From: Bostrychus sinensis
Lineage: Eukaryota > Chordata > Actinopteri > Gobiiformes > Eleotridae
Assembly: GCA_020698575.1 (NCBI GenBank)
Contig: CM036251.1
Location: 12,874,288 to 12,938,287, forward strand
Direction: 5' to 3'
DNA length: 64,000 bases
The notes under the pieces were generated by a model. It had not been told where the DNA came from and ran no database searches. It was given only the letters and a program-made list of their open reading frames with translations. The position numbers were made by a program, and so were the translations under genes. This document shows positions 48,329 to 61,375 of this stretch, one piece after another; the stretch's first letter is position 1, and each line of letters begins with the position of its first letter.

Positions 48329-49014
48329 CAGTGGTCCGCAACCTCTTGGCCCTCGCTTAAGATTTTTGTAAGATTTTTTTTAAGAAGTTGTGCATGCTTT
48401 TATTTCATCTCGTTTAGACTACTGTAATGCACTTTACTCTGGTATTAGTCACAATGCACTTTCACGCTTACAGTTAGTCCAAAATCCTGTGGCTCATCTT
48501 TTAACTGGAATTAGAAAGCGTGAGCACATTACCCCCATTTTGGCCTCTTTGCACTGGCTTCCTGTTCGTTTTAGGATTGATTTTAAGATTTTGTTATTTG
48601 TTTTTAAAGCATTAAATGCACTGGCCCCACAGTACATCATGGACCACATCCAAATTTACACTCCAGTGCGTTCACTGAGGTCCGAGCGTCAGCTCCAGCT
48701 CGTGGTCCTAAGACGAGGCTTAAAACCAAGGGAGACCGTTCCTTCTCTGTGGTCGGCCCTAGACTGTGGATTGGATTAATTTATGATGTGTAGGCGTACT
48801 CCAGACTTGTAAATGTCACTATTTGTATTGCTTATTTATTTTTAAGATATTTATTTATTGATCTATTTATTTTGAATACGTAATTGAACATGCTAATATA
48901 TATTCATTTAAAGCTGCCAAGGAACCATGACAGAGAACTGTATGTTCTTATGGCCCACCACCTGGTGGTTCACATTTTATATGGCCTGACTGCAATCAAA
49001 TTTGCCCATCCCTG
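48329..49014. mobile_element. hAT-like element containing an L2 fragment
   Basis: The left end CAGTGGTCCGCAACCTCTTG and the reverse complement of the right end CAGGGATGGGCAAATTTGAT have hAT-type termini. The flanks CTATATTA and CTATATAC agree at six of eight. An L2 fragment lies between them, so the two ends may belong to one element split by the LINE. Confidence 0.45.
48376..48783 (+). mobile_element. L2-like LINE, ORF2 C-terminal fragment
   Basis: The frame reads FISSRLDYCNALYSGISHNA, LQLVQNPVAHLLTGIRKREH, ITPILASLHWLPVRFRIDFK and VFKALNALAPQYIMDHIQIY, the classic end of an L2-clade reverse transcriptase ORF. The 5' part is missing and the frame is truncated near 48779. Confidence 0.85.
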
Positions 49015-50194
49015 CTATATACAACATGTTAACACTAATTCAAAAAGGTATAGTGAAAAAAGTTGGGCTATTTTGGGCACAGATGTTTAACCCAAATCAG
49101 TGAAATGACTAACCTTAACCAGGCCTATTTTTACCTTAACAATACCATACAAGTGACATTGTTCAAGTTTCAGTTTAAATGCCATGAATCTCTAAAACAA
49201 TCTGAAATGTATACAGTGATATATATTGACATTAAAACCTCACACAGACACATTAAAATTGATGGCGGGGCGGCCCCTGGGGAGGTGTTTTCATTCACAG
49301 ACAGATGAGGAGTAGGTGCCTGTGGGAGAGACACTGGCTCCATACAAAATGACCCTGCGTCAGTCATCTGCATGTCTCCTGCTCCTGCTTCAGACTACTG
49401 CAGCTCCACTGGGACCAGCTCCTCTGACCTCCGCTGATGACACACTTCATCAAACTAATACCATCACAGCACTGTTATTAGTTTATTATCAGCATCCACC
49501 TATTGTTTTATGATGCTTCCTTTCCAAGAGAGACCATCATTTTCTTCTCCTACTATATATACAAAGGATTACTTTGGTCCCTGTGGACTTGAGATACATT
49601 TTCCGGATGCATAATGCAGCTAAGCCTACCTCTGAATCAGAACTAATCAAAAAACAGGAGGCAGTACCAACTTAAACTGCCTCTGAACCAACATGATTTT
49701 AAAATTATAAATGCAGTGACACAAAGCATTGCATAAGGCTTAAGTTTTATTCAAATTACACAACACTATAGTATTTTATACGCTCTGCTGAATACTGGAC
49801 TCGGAGACTGACCACAGATATGCGGTTACACCAGGAGTACTCACTTTTCCCTTTGCTTTCAGTGCTGAATCTAATCAGACTTCACACTGTAACTATCCCA
49901 GGAGGAACACCCTGGTGGTCCTCACTCTCTTGTCTGCTATATGCGGGGCAAGGGGTGGGTCCCATGTGGTTTCCGAGTCCATTCTTGGCTGGTGTTTCTT
50001 ATGGATTTAGGACAGGTTTATCAAAGGGGATATGTGGCTTTGAGATGTGACGTTTTCTGTTTTGATCATACAAGTTTTATCGTAATGCTGTTAAGTCAGA
50101 TTTTTGCATATAGGTACGTATATGTTAGCATTTTTCTAATTTCTTTTCTTTATTATCATTATAATATTGGCCCTCTGAACTCTGCAGTTAGTTA

Positions 50195-50830
50195 AGGGCC
50201 AATCTCGGGGACCTAGCTTGCAATGTCAAGCAATCAGCCAGAAATCTTGGTGTGCTGTTTGATTTTAATTTGTCTTTTAAAGGTCAGATCAGTAGTGTGG
50301 TCCAGACCTGTTTTTATCATCTAAAACTTATTTCTAAATTTAAGTTGTTTTTAACTTTTTGTGATCTTAAAAAAAAGTGCTTTTATTTATTCCCACTTTG
50401 ATTACTGTAATGCACTTTATGCTGGCATCAACCAAACTTCCATCCATTACCTACAGCTTGTCCAGAACGCTGCTGCTCGACTCCTCACTGGTACCCACAG
50501 ATTTAACCACAACACTCCCATCCTCATATCCCTCCCCTGGCTTCCGGCGAAGTTTCAGATTGATTTTTAACTTTTATTATTCACTTTTAAATGGTCTGGC
50601 ACTACACTATTTATCTGCCCTCCTCACACCGGATGTCCCCTCCAGGTCACTCCACTCCGGAGAGGGAGCCTTACTGGTCGTCCCCAGAACCCAGTGGGCC
50701 ACTAAAGGGGACAGGGCATTTTCTGTACAGGCTCCCTCCCTCTGGAATCCCTGCCCCATGATCTCAGGCCGATCAAATGTCTCTGCACTTTTAAGAAACT
50801 TTTAAAAACATTTCTTTTTAGATTCTTTTT
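50195..50830 (+). mobile_element. L2-like LINE fragment, frameshifted
   Basis: SARNLGVLFDFNLSFKGQIS, then YCNALYAG, LQLVQNAAARLLTGTHRFNH and ISLPWLPAKFQIDF. After a frameshift comes LNGLALHYLSALLTPDVPSR and WATKGDRAFSVQAPSLWNPC. It is more 5' complete than the copy at 48376 and in the same orientation. Confidence 0.85.
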
Positions 50831-51444
50831 TAGATTTATTTAGCAGATCTTGACGTAGGGACTCTCCTGTTGGTGCAACTGGTCTACCCATTTTGTCAAC
50901 ATGTTCAATAACATTTTAGTAACTTTCCATTTCAAGGCTTTCTAAAGCACATCTGTCCTGTAATTCCAATAGCTGTAGGAAATCTAACATTATATAACCA
51001 GAGTCTCCAAGCACCTTCCATACCTTGAAGACACACTTTTGGATTTCAAGCACCCATGAGAGCCCTGTACATGTTAGGAGGATTATTAGACGATAATTGT
51101 TTGGTGATTATTTGCAGTAAAAGCAGTCTCTAATGCGTTTTTCACTGACGAGGTGTGTGAGCAGTGATTAGTCCTGCTCTGGCGCTTATCCTCTTCAAGC
51201 GCCTCTGAGTCTTATGCAGAGGAAGTCGATAGTGGCCACATCGTTATTGCCTGCCGTCTTGCTGTAGCTGTCGTTTAGCCCTAGATTTTATTTGGTGAGA
51301 GGTGGAAAGGTCGCCCCGGGCCGAATGAGGACACATTATTATAGCTAACTGTGTAGCGGTGCAGCAAAGGAAGGCAGCTGAAGCTCAACGACTTGCAGAG
51401 CAGAAGCATTTTTTTCGACTGATTGGTTTGCCCTTTAGAGATCA

Positions 51445-52390
51445 AGGGTTGCAATTGGTCCTCAAACTGTGGGATGGGTACTACAGGTGGTACTCAGGAG
51501 TCTTTTGCAGTTCTGATTTAGTTTAGAGTCTATTTTAGTTCTGTTTGGGGATTACATTTGAAGTGTAGACCACTGCTTAGTCCTGGTTTAGGCACAATTT
51601 ACTTCTGTTTTAGTCATGGTTTAGACTTAGTTTTGTCCCAGTTTAGTCCTGGTTAAATCCTGACTTACTACTGGTTTATAAATTGTCCTGGTTTAGCCTA
51701 TGTTTAGTCCAGTTTGAGTCCTGGTTTAGACATGGTTTAATCCTGTTTTAATCCCAGTTTAGTCCTGCAAACCCTGATTTACTACTGGTTTATATACATC
51801 GTCCCAGTTTGGTCAAAGTTCAGTTTATGTCAAGTGTTTAGACCTGGTTTAGTCCTGATTTAGAGCAGAATTCAGTCCTGGCTTCGACCTGGTTTTGTCC
51901 TGGTTTAGTCCAGTTTTAGTCCTTGTTTAATCCCAGGTTAGTGTCTGGTTTAGTCCCAGTTTAGTCCTGGTTAAATCCTGGCTTACTACTGGTTTATATA
52001 TTGTGCTGGTTTAGTATAGGTTTTGTCCACTTTTAGTCCTGGTTTAGCCCTGGTTTTGTCCTGGTTTGGTCATGGTTTAATCCAGTTTTAGTCCTTGTTT
52101 AGTCCCAGATTACTGCTGCAAATCCTGACTTACTACTGGTTTATTTATACATTGTCCTGTTAAGTCTAAGTTTAGTCCAGTTTTAGCCCTGGTTTAATCC
52201 CGGCTTACTCCTGGTTTAGAGATTGCCCTGGTTTAGTCTAAGTTTAGTCCAGTTTTAGACGCAGTTTAGTCCAACTTTAGACCTAGTTTAGTCCTGGTTT
52301 ATTTCCTGTTTTGTCCTTATTTAATAACGCTGACTGATTCCATTAAAGGTGGTATTTTAAAAGCCAACTATTTCCTGAGGTGGCACTTGA
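51445..52390. mobile_element. degenerate hAT-like element with CTGGTTTAG tandem array
   Basis: GGTCCTCAAACTGTGGGATG and GGTACTACAGGTGGTACTC at left, and GAGGTGGCACTTGAACTACA near the right end, resemble hAT subterminal sequence. The inside (51505-52330) is a long irregular array of CTGGTTTAGTC-type units, the same motif as in 28768-29313. Confidence 0.55.
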
Positions 52391-52429
52391 ACTACAGTAG
52401 ATAGTCTCATCCTGTTTATGTCATTTTCA

Positions 52430-52525
52430 TGTATGCGCCACACAGAGAGACCATGAGCCTGACCGTGGACTGAACTCCTTTTTGCCATGAGGTGACAGCA
52501 CTAACCATGTAATCACCATGCCACC
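52430..52525 (-). repeat. tRNA-derived SINE head fragment
   Basis: GGACTGAACTCCTTTTTGCC, ATGAGGTGACAGCACTAACC and CACCATGCCACC form an antisense tRNA-like head. Confidence 0.5.
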
Positions 52526-53557
52526 ATCAATTATGCAAAAGTATGGAAATATAAATTATCCATTACCTTTCCTGTGTTTATAGTTTAGCCTCAATACTAC
52601 ATCTCCACACTACCAGCATTTCCCTTAACATTTATTTGGTAAACATCACACAAGTTCTGCTCTGGTCTCTGTATATTAGAGAAACCATTTTCCTCACTGT
52701 GTCTTCGCACCAAGAGCTCCCCGAATCCACATAAAAGTTGAGTCGTATAATGCTCAATATCTGCCCCCGAGAAAACCATTTCTCTCAGTTTCATCATTTC
52801 ATTCCTCAGACAAACGGTGAAGGTGAAAACACTCTCATTTTGTCAACAGCCACTCCAGTTACAGCTTTATGAACATCTCTATAACACAAAAAACCCAAAC
52901 GCTTGCAAAAATGGCTCGTAAATAGTAACTGAGATGTGACCTGACATGGGCAGAGTGGGACACAGTCTAAAGCCTATTTTTGCATTAAATTGGCTGAATG
53001 ATAGATGAAAATGTAGAGAAATTGGACTATTAAAACACATTTATCTTGGTTCAAAGTGACAATGGACAAGAGAAATAAGCCATCATTGTCAACATCTAGG
53101 GCTGAATAATAGATCAGCTCAATCTTTTTAAGTGCATCAGTGCATCTTAAAGCTATAAAACCCAATATTTTGTGCAATGCCAATCCCACCCCTGACAACA
53201 GCACTGGGTTCTTTCCAGCTTTTATTGCACTAAAAATAGCAAAACTGGATAAAATGGACACAACAAAAATATGCATTATACATTACTGTGCATTAAAGAG
53301 ATGTTTAAAGCATATCTTAAATCCCCATGGCATCCCACAATTATTTTTGCCTTATCAAACACTGCATTAATTCATTACCACTATTTACAGTGTATTATTG
53401 TTCTACTTGTGCATGTAAGTAGATATACTTACATATACAGATGCTGAAACAGGCATCTTACTACATCCTATCAGGACAGTGGCTAGAAACGTATACAATG
53501 CATGTGTTAATGTGTTAAATTTGTGTTTTAGTGCTGTTTTGTTGTTATAGTCTATAT

Positions 53558-54044
53558 TAGTGTTTCCCAACCAGGGGCACGGGGACCCCCAGGGGTACGC
53601 AAGCACTTTGCAGGGGGTAACTATACATATTTCAAGCTCAAGTGTCTCATTGACTGCTAAAACTGCTATTTTATTGTTTAGATTATTATAGATATAATAT
53701 TTGTTTTCTAGGTTTAAAAGCTTATTTCAAAAGGGAGTTATTTATGTAATTGTTGGTAGTACTATTTAGTGTTATTATTTGCTATTATTAGTTTAATAGT
53801 ACTATTTACTTTAATTTTGTTATTTATTACTGTTATTTGTTACTTTTAAATTGAGTTTAGAAGAAAAAATGCAAGAGAAGACAATGTTGTTTTTTAATTA
53901 AAGTAAACTAAGTATTGATAAATGCTAATGTTTTATATGACCACTTTATAATTAGAATAATCAACAAATCTGAGTGAGAGGGGTACTCACAGTATGACAA
54001 AAAGACCAGGGGGCACACGAGACAAAAAAGGTTGGGAACCACTG
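53558..54044. mobile_element. hAT element, non-autonomous
   Basis: The left end TAGTGTTTCCCAACCAGGGG and the reverse complement of the right end CAGTGGTTCCCAACCTTTTT are inverted. The flanks GTCTATAT and GTCTGTGA agree at five of eight. No ORF. It is in the opposite orientation to 28768-29313. Confidence 0.65.
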
Positions 54045-54559
54045 GTCTGTGATGGAATAATTCAAGCCTTTCACTATTTCTGTGGGTGATATGAAGGTAT
54101 TTTGTGGCCTGCTTTGCTTTGTCCATTTGAGAATGTACCTCTCCACTGACCACCTGTGAAATAGTGGGTTGGCAGAGATAGTCAGTCCATACTTTTTGAT
54201 AGAGAAATAATGCACTGTGTAATGTATATCTGAGAGTTGGACACTTGTGATCTTTGTACATTGCCTTGTGGAAGTGAAAAGCTGGAACATTTTAGCTGCA
54301 GCTTGATGTAGCTTACATAACTGTACGTAATTTAATCAAGGACAAATGTATTTACACGTTTTGTTGGTTTCATAAAACTAATAATCCATTCAAAAAGCAA
54401 TCACTGTACAGTCATTCAGTTCAATCTGTCATACACCAACAAGTTGCCTAAAATTAGCTTCATGTCTAACAAGTGAAAGGACATTCAGCTGCACTATTTA
54501 GCCAAAATATGTTGATGCTTCCTGTAAATTTTTGCTGTTCTGTTTTTAGTTTGTCAATA

Positions 54560-55030
54560 AAGATGTGAAAATACTTTGTGCTACGGCCACTTCTAGTACT
54601 ATTGCTACTACTTTTTATTTATCCAGAATGCTGCGGTCCCTCTGTGCCCAGGTAAGAACTTGTAGCTTACCTGTGGTGGAAGATGAGTATAATTTTGTTC
54701 TTTACTGTCCTTTGTACTCTGATGTAAGTCATGTTTTATTTGAACACATAAATAAAAGTAACCCACACGTGTTCTGGTTATCTGATGATAAAATTATGAG
54801 TTGTATTCATAATAAGGAGATTTTTGCTTTAGTTGGTTTTGTCTGCAAAACCTGGGATAGAAGACAGTGAGTGCTGTATCCTGTTTGATTTAAAATGTAA
54901 AATGTAAAGTTTTATTGTTTTTTTTTTTTTTTGTGGAGCATCTTTTGTATACATCTTATTCTGTATGTGAAGTATCTTGTAAGCCTTTTGTAGGTTTGGA
55001 AATGCATCTGTTCAATTAAAAAACAAATTT
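54560..55030 (+). mobile_element. LINE ORF2 C-terminal fragment (L1/Tx1-like)
   Basis: The 101-codon frame contains SLCAQVRTCSLPVVEDEYNF, VLYCPLYSDVSHVLF, HVFWLSDDKIMSCIHNKEIF and ALVGFVCKTWDRR. This resembles the cysteine-containing C-terminus of L1/Tx1-type LINE proteins in fish. It is 5' truncated and ends in an AT-rich tail. Confidence 0.65.
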
Positions 55031-55364
55031 GCTCACATTCATAAAACAGCCATGAAAATAATTGAACCTGTGATGGCTGCAGAGTGGGCAGGTCGTCAGG
55101 TGTGTCCCACCTGAGAGAGAGGGGAGTGGCTTAAACTATAAAGCCCAGGCCTTTCTTTGTTCTCTCTCTCTCTCTCTGTCTCAGGTGAGCCACCCTCTTT
55201 GTTTGCAGCTCACATGTTTGACCTCACACATTCCACCACACAGACACTTACACTTTCAAGCACCGCTTACACTACTGATGCCCCTTACAAACATTTTTAC
55301 ATCTAGCTTAAAGAAATAACTAAATAAATGGATTGGCTAAACTGACTTTGTGTGTGAGCCTTCT

Positions 55365-55802
55365 CTCTTTTGTCACTGACCTGAGCCAGTTAGTAACAAA
55401 CCCATACAGACTTTATACGAACAGGCAGTGATGAGACGAGCAACGACTATCTTCACTGACCCTGAACACCCACTTTTTAGTGAATACCAGCTGCTGACAT
55501 CAGGAAACACACTGAGAGTGTAACAACGCAAAACTAATAGACTGAAGCTGTCATTTGTTCTTGTGTCCATTAAGCTGCTGAACACAAACAACTCTGTACC
55601 TCGCACTGCACATTAGCACTTGACCATGTTTGCACTTCTCATAATTAGCACTTTATATTGCTACATTTTAACTGTTGTTCATTGCTTGTAGCCATTGTCT
55701 TGTCAGTGTTATTGTCTTAATTGTTATTGTTTATAGCAACAGGCCACTTTACCCAAGGCAAATTTCCTTTCGAGAACAATAAAGTTTATTCAATTCAATT
55801 CA
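55365..55802 (+). mobile_element. Rex/CR1-like LINE 3' end
   Basis: Broken frames give RATTIFTDPEHPLFSEYQLL, KTNRLKLSFV, then IKLLNTNNSVPRTAH before a stop. The 3' UTR ends CAATAAAGTTTATTCAATTC with an ATTCA-type tail. Confidence 0.65.
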
Positions 55803-56650
55803 AAGCCCATGCGGGCTGGGCACCAGAGGTGCATGACACATAAATAATTTTAATCAATCAAGCAAAAACTACTGCACTGCTTAGCATTTCCTTAATTTTA
55901 GTTGAAATAATACAGCATTATAAACATATTTGTACAAACATAAATTAAAATATATAATAATACTTAAAGTTTGACCAAGCATTAAGGCTTTTGTATGCCT
56001 TGTGATTTGGCTTTGAGTATTTTTCTGGCGTTGATATTAGGTACATATAGGTGTCAGGAAAGTGATATCCTGGCCACATATCTATGACTTATGGATAGGT
56101 TGTGTGGATCTCTGTGGAGTCCAACTGCCTGTATAAGTAAACACTTATCTGTTTACTCTTGTTTTCACAGTACGGAAGGCTGCCGTGTTGCTGTTTGTTT
56201 TGCCACTCATTCCAAATGAGGGAGGTGTGTCTCGAGGGAAAGTGACATCTGTGCATATCCTCAATTCAGTCCATAGTTTTAAAAATAATGCACTTAAACA
56301 ACACTATGTAATGTATGTATTGCTTGCAGTTGCAATAGCTGAAACATTCTGATATGTAACTTGACCAAGGACAATTGCAAGTTTTGTCCTGGTGCCATAG
56401 AACCACAAATTAAACACTGTGCAGCCATTCAATGTGCTTTGTACCACAAGTTGACTAAAAGTTGCTGGAGGCAGAGTTGTTATTTCCAACTAATACAAAC
56501 ACTCCATTTTTAACACCAGGCTGCTTATAAAAATGTACTCTTCCTCTCTAATGTTTTGTTTATTCTGCACAATAACCACCAACATCTTTAGTAAAATGTG
56601 TTTCTTTTGGCTTTTCTTATACCCCAGTCTGTTCTGTGGAGCAGTAGTGT

Positions 56651-56708
56651 GTGTGTGTTTTTGTTTGTGTGTATGTGTGTGTGTGTGTGTGCGTGTGTGT
56701 ATGTGCGC
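56651..56708. repeat. (TG)n microsatellite
   Basis: Imperfect TG repeat of about 58 bp. Confidence 0.9.
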
Positions 56709-57207
56709 AGGGTTGTATCTGGTGGAGCCTGGTTGATGAAACACCTCGCTCTGTTTCAGGACACTGATGTCATTATCACCTGAGTTTGTCTGAGCGCTCG
56801 GTGAATGTGCTGCATCAGTGCTTTCTCGGGTTAAAAATAACTCTGTAGTCTCTAATACTGATCCAGAATCTGCTGGAGAGACATCAGAAAAACAACACAG
56901 CCGGTTGGATTGTTACAGGAAGTATATTTTGAATAGTCTTCCAGGCAGCTCAGTCTCTCAGGATTTCTCTAACACTTCCCAAAATGAGGTACAATCGGTG
57001 CATTTAAAAGATGGGAGACACCAAATTTTCCGAAGCCTATTCCAGTGGGATACCTGCTAAATGTGTTTACCAAACAAAAGTAGACATTTGATATGTGTTT
57101 AAGTGTTTATGGTTACTGTAAGGTGTTTCATTTTAGTTGTGAGAATTGCATTTTAAAGGAAAAATGAACCCCTCTATATCATATAACATGCTGTTAAATG
57201 GTCACAA

Positions 57208-57425
57208 ATGGGCACATTTATACAGCACTTTTCTACTTCTAGGGCACTCAAAGCACTCTACATCAAGAAACCATTCACCCATTCACATTCAAAGACACTG
57301 GAGGCAAGGGGTTAAGTGTTTTGCACAAGGACACAACAATACTACACGATGGTGGAAGCAGGGTGTGAACTGCCAACCTTTTTGGTGAATGAACAGCTCT
57401 ACCAACTGAGCTACTGCCTGTTGTC
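57208..57425 (-). repeat. tRNA-derived SINE, second family
   Basis: On the minus strand the head reads GGCAGTAGCTCAGTTGGTAG AGC (A-box TAGCTCAGTTGG). The body has TTGTGCAAAACACTTAACCC and the tail AAGTGCTGTATAAATG. This head differs from the GTGGTTAGCAC family elsewhere in the window. Confidence 0.65.
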
Positions 57426-58655
57426 TTAGTCTTATTTTAACATCTTGAGATAAGAATAGATTCTCAAACTGGATCTGAAGAAAATGTTTTAATCTTATGA
57501 TATAATAGGAATCTGTGCAAAAAAACATGATTTTAAGATGTCATATAGGCTTAATTATTAAAGATTTTAATATACTGACTGTTTAATGAGGCAGAGATAA
57601 GTGCTAGTTCTCATCAGACTAACGCTAAATTTGGCTCAAGATGTTTAAGTGAAGCTCCAAACTTTGATTTAACATATTTATTAACATATTTTACAGTGGC
57701 ATGAGGGACCAGATAATACAGAATATAAATAATAGAGAGACTACCGACGAGGCAGGGCATAAAAAAATATTGCAATGTACAATCTGCAAGCTTTTACATA
57801 GTCATTTGTATGTTAAGCCTTGCATGTGTGTATAACCTTGTAACGTCCACACCAATAAAAAGTCTAATTCCTCCTTTTACGTGTTTTCCTATGTAGATAA
57901 ATTACATGTGTCAAACAGGAGAGACTATTTTGACACAATCTAGTTTTTATTTCTCTCGACTGCAATATAATTCTCATCACAGGAGTTATGATTTATGCCT
58001 GGCCAACTTTAATACATTACTTGCTTTTTTACCTTCCTTTACAGACATCCGATTGTCATTACTGCCAAGATGATTGCCCATCATGCATTTGTTTAACTCT
58101 CTGTCTTAAACTCACACAGCACTGCTGCATGAGTGAACAGTAGCAGCAGAGAAACACTGACAAACTATATTTAGAGTAAATCCCAGCCAATCACTCCACC
58201 TGTCGACCACATCTCCCTAAAGACACAGTAATGAGCAAAACTCTCCATCTGGCACCGCGCTAACGGCAAACGACAAACGAAAAGTGTCATCTGAAACTGA
58301 GAAATTTAATTCTGCTCTAATTAATCCAGTGTTGAGATGCTGTGGAGCACAAAGTGATCAGATAGTGGCATATCTAACAATCGTTCACTTGAGACAGCAG
58401 TGTCATAGGCTTTGGTTGGTACAATTGTAAACATATTTTTTCTGACTTTGTATTTTAAAATATGTGACTGAGGCTAATTCTGCATTCACGTACACCTCAT
58501 TTTAGAGAGGCAGACAAAAATGTTGCACAACCTGGACTGTGGAACATACAAGAACAATGTTTATGACTACTTTTATGTTTGTCACATAGATGTAACTTTT
58601 TGCTGCCATGTCATCTACAACTTTAATATGAGACAACATGATAATAAACTTTCAT

Positions 58656-59076
58656 TTAAAGGGGGTATATTATGCAAAATTGACATTTTCTGAGCTTTTC
58701 ATCATGTTATAAAGTTGTTATCTCATCCAAAACATACTTGGAGTTCTGTTCCTCACATTTAGATAATCCTCTGTTCTCTGGCTCTGAGTTTCTGAGGCCT
58801 CAAAACGCTCAGTTGCATGAACCTCCGCATCACCCACAAACTCCCGCCCACTCCAGGAAGCACTGACCAATCAACAAGCCCTCTGCACCCAGTCTGCTGT
58901 CATTCATTTATCTTCACCTGTGTCTTTATGGTGCCAGTAGAGTACTTATTAAAACATTTTCTTTTATTTTCTTCATATCAGATAATGTTTTAAAAGGTTG
59001 TAAAACATGCTGCTGTTCTAGAGGTAACCAAGATTGGTTTAAAAATAAGAATAAAAGCATAACAAAGCCCCTTTAA
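58656..59076 (+). mobile_element. TTAA MITE, copy D (both ends kept, internal deletion)
   Basis: TTAAAGGGGGTATATTATGC at left and CAAAGCCCCTTTAA at right, with TTAA on both sides. It shares CCAGGAAGCACTGACCAATC, GTCTTTATGGTGCCAGTAGA and GTTCTAGAGGTAACCAAGAT with copy A. Confidence 0.75.
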
Positions 59077-59214
59077 GTTGAAAACACACCAGAGCATTTT
59101 CTTTAAATTCAGAATAGCCTAACAAATAAAAAAGTACACGTAAGCTTGTAAAATGAGCTAAGTCAAATTTCATCAGACATCACATGTCAAGCTTACTTCA
59201 TTATTTTTGTTTGG

Positions 59215-59292
59215 TGTACTGCTGTTTAGCCACAAGGAGTCAAATGCCAGTGTACTCTTTGTACCAGTCCCAAGCATAGATAAATGGAGGAA
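59215..59292 (+). repeat. LINE 3' end fragment (RTE-like, tentative)
   Basis: GCCACAAGGAGTCAAATGCC, then ACCAGTCCCAAGCATAGATA. Confidence 0.5.
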
Positions 59293-60025
59293 AATGCTGA
59301 AAAATACAGGCTCATCTAAAGTTATGTCATTTCTAGAGGAACTCAGAAAACACAAACCTCCACCAAGGCATTGGCCCTGTGTCACAGTGGTAAAAATACT
59401 GTGCCCAGACCTGGGGTGTTTCTCATTTGACAGGATCCTTCCGCTGGAGGCTGCTTTGTGTGTGTCCTGCTAACACTGCATCTGAGTGCTTTTGGAACAC
59501 GCTTGGGAGTGTATTATGTGATCAAATATTGATTGTTAAAAACATGAAGCTATAATAAAAATCTACTTCTTTACGCATGTAAAGGAGTCAGACAGCAGAA
59601 CGTAAACACTCTTATTCTGTCATTTTCTGCACTGAGGGGCACAGTAGCAATACATTTTATTATTTTCTCTTGTCTGGACTTTTATATCGTAGGTTTGTCT
59701 TAATTGCTAAATAAAGTTTGCATAAAATCAAAGTGTCTGCAGTGGCGAGGCCACAGAGAATTGAGAGGTGCATCCTTTGTGAATTAGCCAAACGGAGGAG
59801 ACGAGCTGTGGAGGACGCAGGGGATTTAATGATTTGGAACAGCACTTGGCGAGGAGCTGATGACGTGGATCACTCCAAAGTGATTCAACTGCGAAGGATC
59901 CTGGCAAAGGAGAAACATCTCTGTACTCAAGCCATGAATCTTCTAGTTTAAGGGTAAATGCTCTGTCCATTGAGCCAGAACCCACTAAAGGTGACTCCTC
60001 CTCTACTGACCCTTTTTTATTCATT

Positions 60026-60267
60026 TATTTGACCTTTATTTAACCTGGAAAGCTCCACTGAGAATCAGAATCTCATTTACAGGGGAGCCCTGGCCCCATG
60101 GGGGACCTATTGTACCTATGTTTTTAGTGGTAGGGGAAACCAGAGCACCCTGAGGAAACCTACACAGACATAGGGAGAACATGCAAACTCCACACAGAGA
60201 GGCCCCACCCGGTCCGGGAATTGAACCCGTGGCCTTCTTGCTGTGAGGCAGGAGTGCTAACCACTAA
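60026..60267 (-). repeat. tRNA-derived SINE
   Basis: Antisense copy: tail ACCTTTATTTAACCTGGAAA, body GGAGAACATGCAAACTCCAC, AGAGAGGCCCCACCCGGTCC, head GTGGCCTTCTTGCTGTGAGG, AGTGCTAACCACT. Same subfamily as 33015-33235. Confidence 0.7.
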
Positions 60268-61375
60268 CCCCTTGTGGATGGAGTTTCCTGATCCAGATTC
60301 TGGATGCAAACCAAAAGGTTAAAAAAGTCTATGCCCTTAACTGACCTTTCATGAAAATGTTATCAAAAACCAATTACTTTTTGAGTTCATTTGCAAACAG
60401 ACTCAAAAACAAACAACAAACAAAACAATGAGGGCAAAACATAATTTGATGTAGGAATAAACTTTAAAGCTAAACAAATAAAACAAATAATGTGTAATGC
60501 AAAGTGTGATGGCCTTTTTGCTTTCTGAGATAATAAAAAAGAAAACACAGCTATAACGCAGGTGGCCAACAAATCTGTAATGTCATTTATGGGTATTTTT
60601 TGTTTGTGTTTACACCTGAAGATGAAGCCAGATGCAGCCAAGTCCTATGGTAAAATCTCTTCTTTTTACCCCATGCGACTATTATTAATCTATGTAGAAG
60701 TGTAGTACTCGCAGCGGTATTAGAGAAGCTGTTAAAATTTTAAATGAGTTTCGTCCAGAAGGGTTTTATTATGACAGTAATAATAGGGAAATGATTAGAC
60801 GTCATGAGCATATTTCAAAGAAAAGGCACTTCAGGGAAAATACGAGGAGAGATTAATGTGGATTTGAGATATTAGATCCAACAATAGTTTTATTACACTG
60901 TCAGCTGGACAAAGGGGCTATAGACAGGGATAGGATAGGTTTAGATTCATCACTGTTCTCGAGAGCACATTTCTCATTATATTGTTGCAACTACAAACTC
61001 AGATTGTAGGACAAACTTAGCATTATAGAACATCAAAATAATATCATATTATCAGTAATATGTCAGATGTCGTAACTCTTTAGAAAACAAACTGTCATTC
61101 AGATAATAACCCATGGAAAATTGCTATTGTGTGGTTATGGTTTGATTAAAAAAAGTCCAGCTCAGCTTGTTAGTATGAGGGGTTTTTTTTTTTTAACAAA
61201 TAGTTCAGTCAGACGTACAAAGCGTATTGAGGCCGCATGAAATAGTGGTTCTTGGCCCATTATAGTTAGAACTCACAACTACAGCCATGATTTGGCCCAA
61301 GTGCTTTATCGTTTTCTTATCTACTTCTGTGGCCATTCATTGTGAACCACTGTTCCTTGTTACACAATTCTGTAT

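Noticed and set aside
54565..54870. 101-codon ORF as a host gene
   Set aside because: The content matches the C-terminus of LINE ORF2 proteins and is followed by an AT-rich tail.
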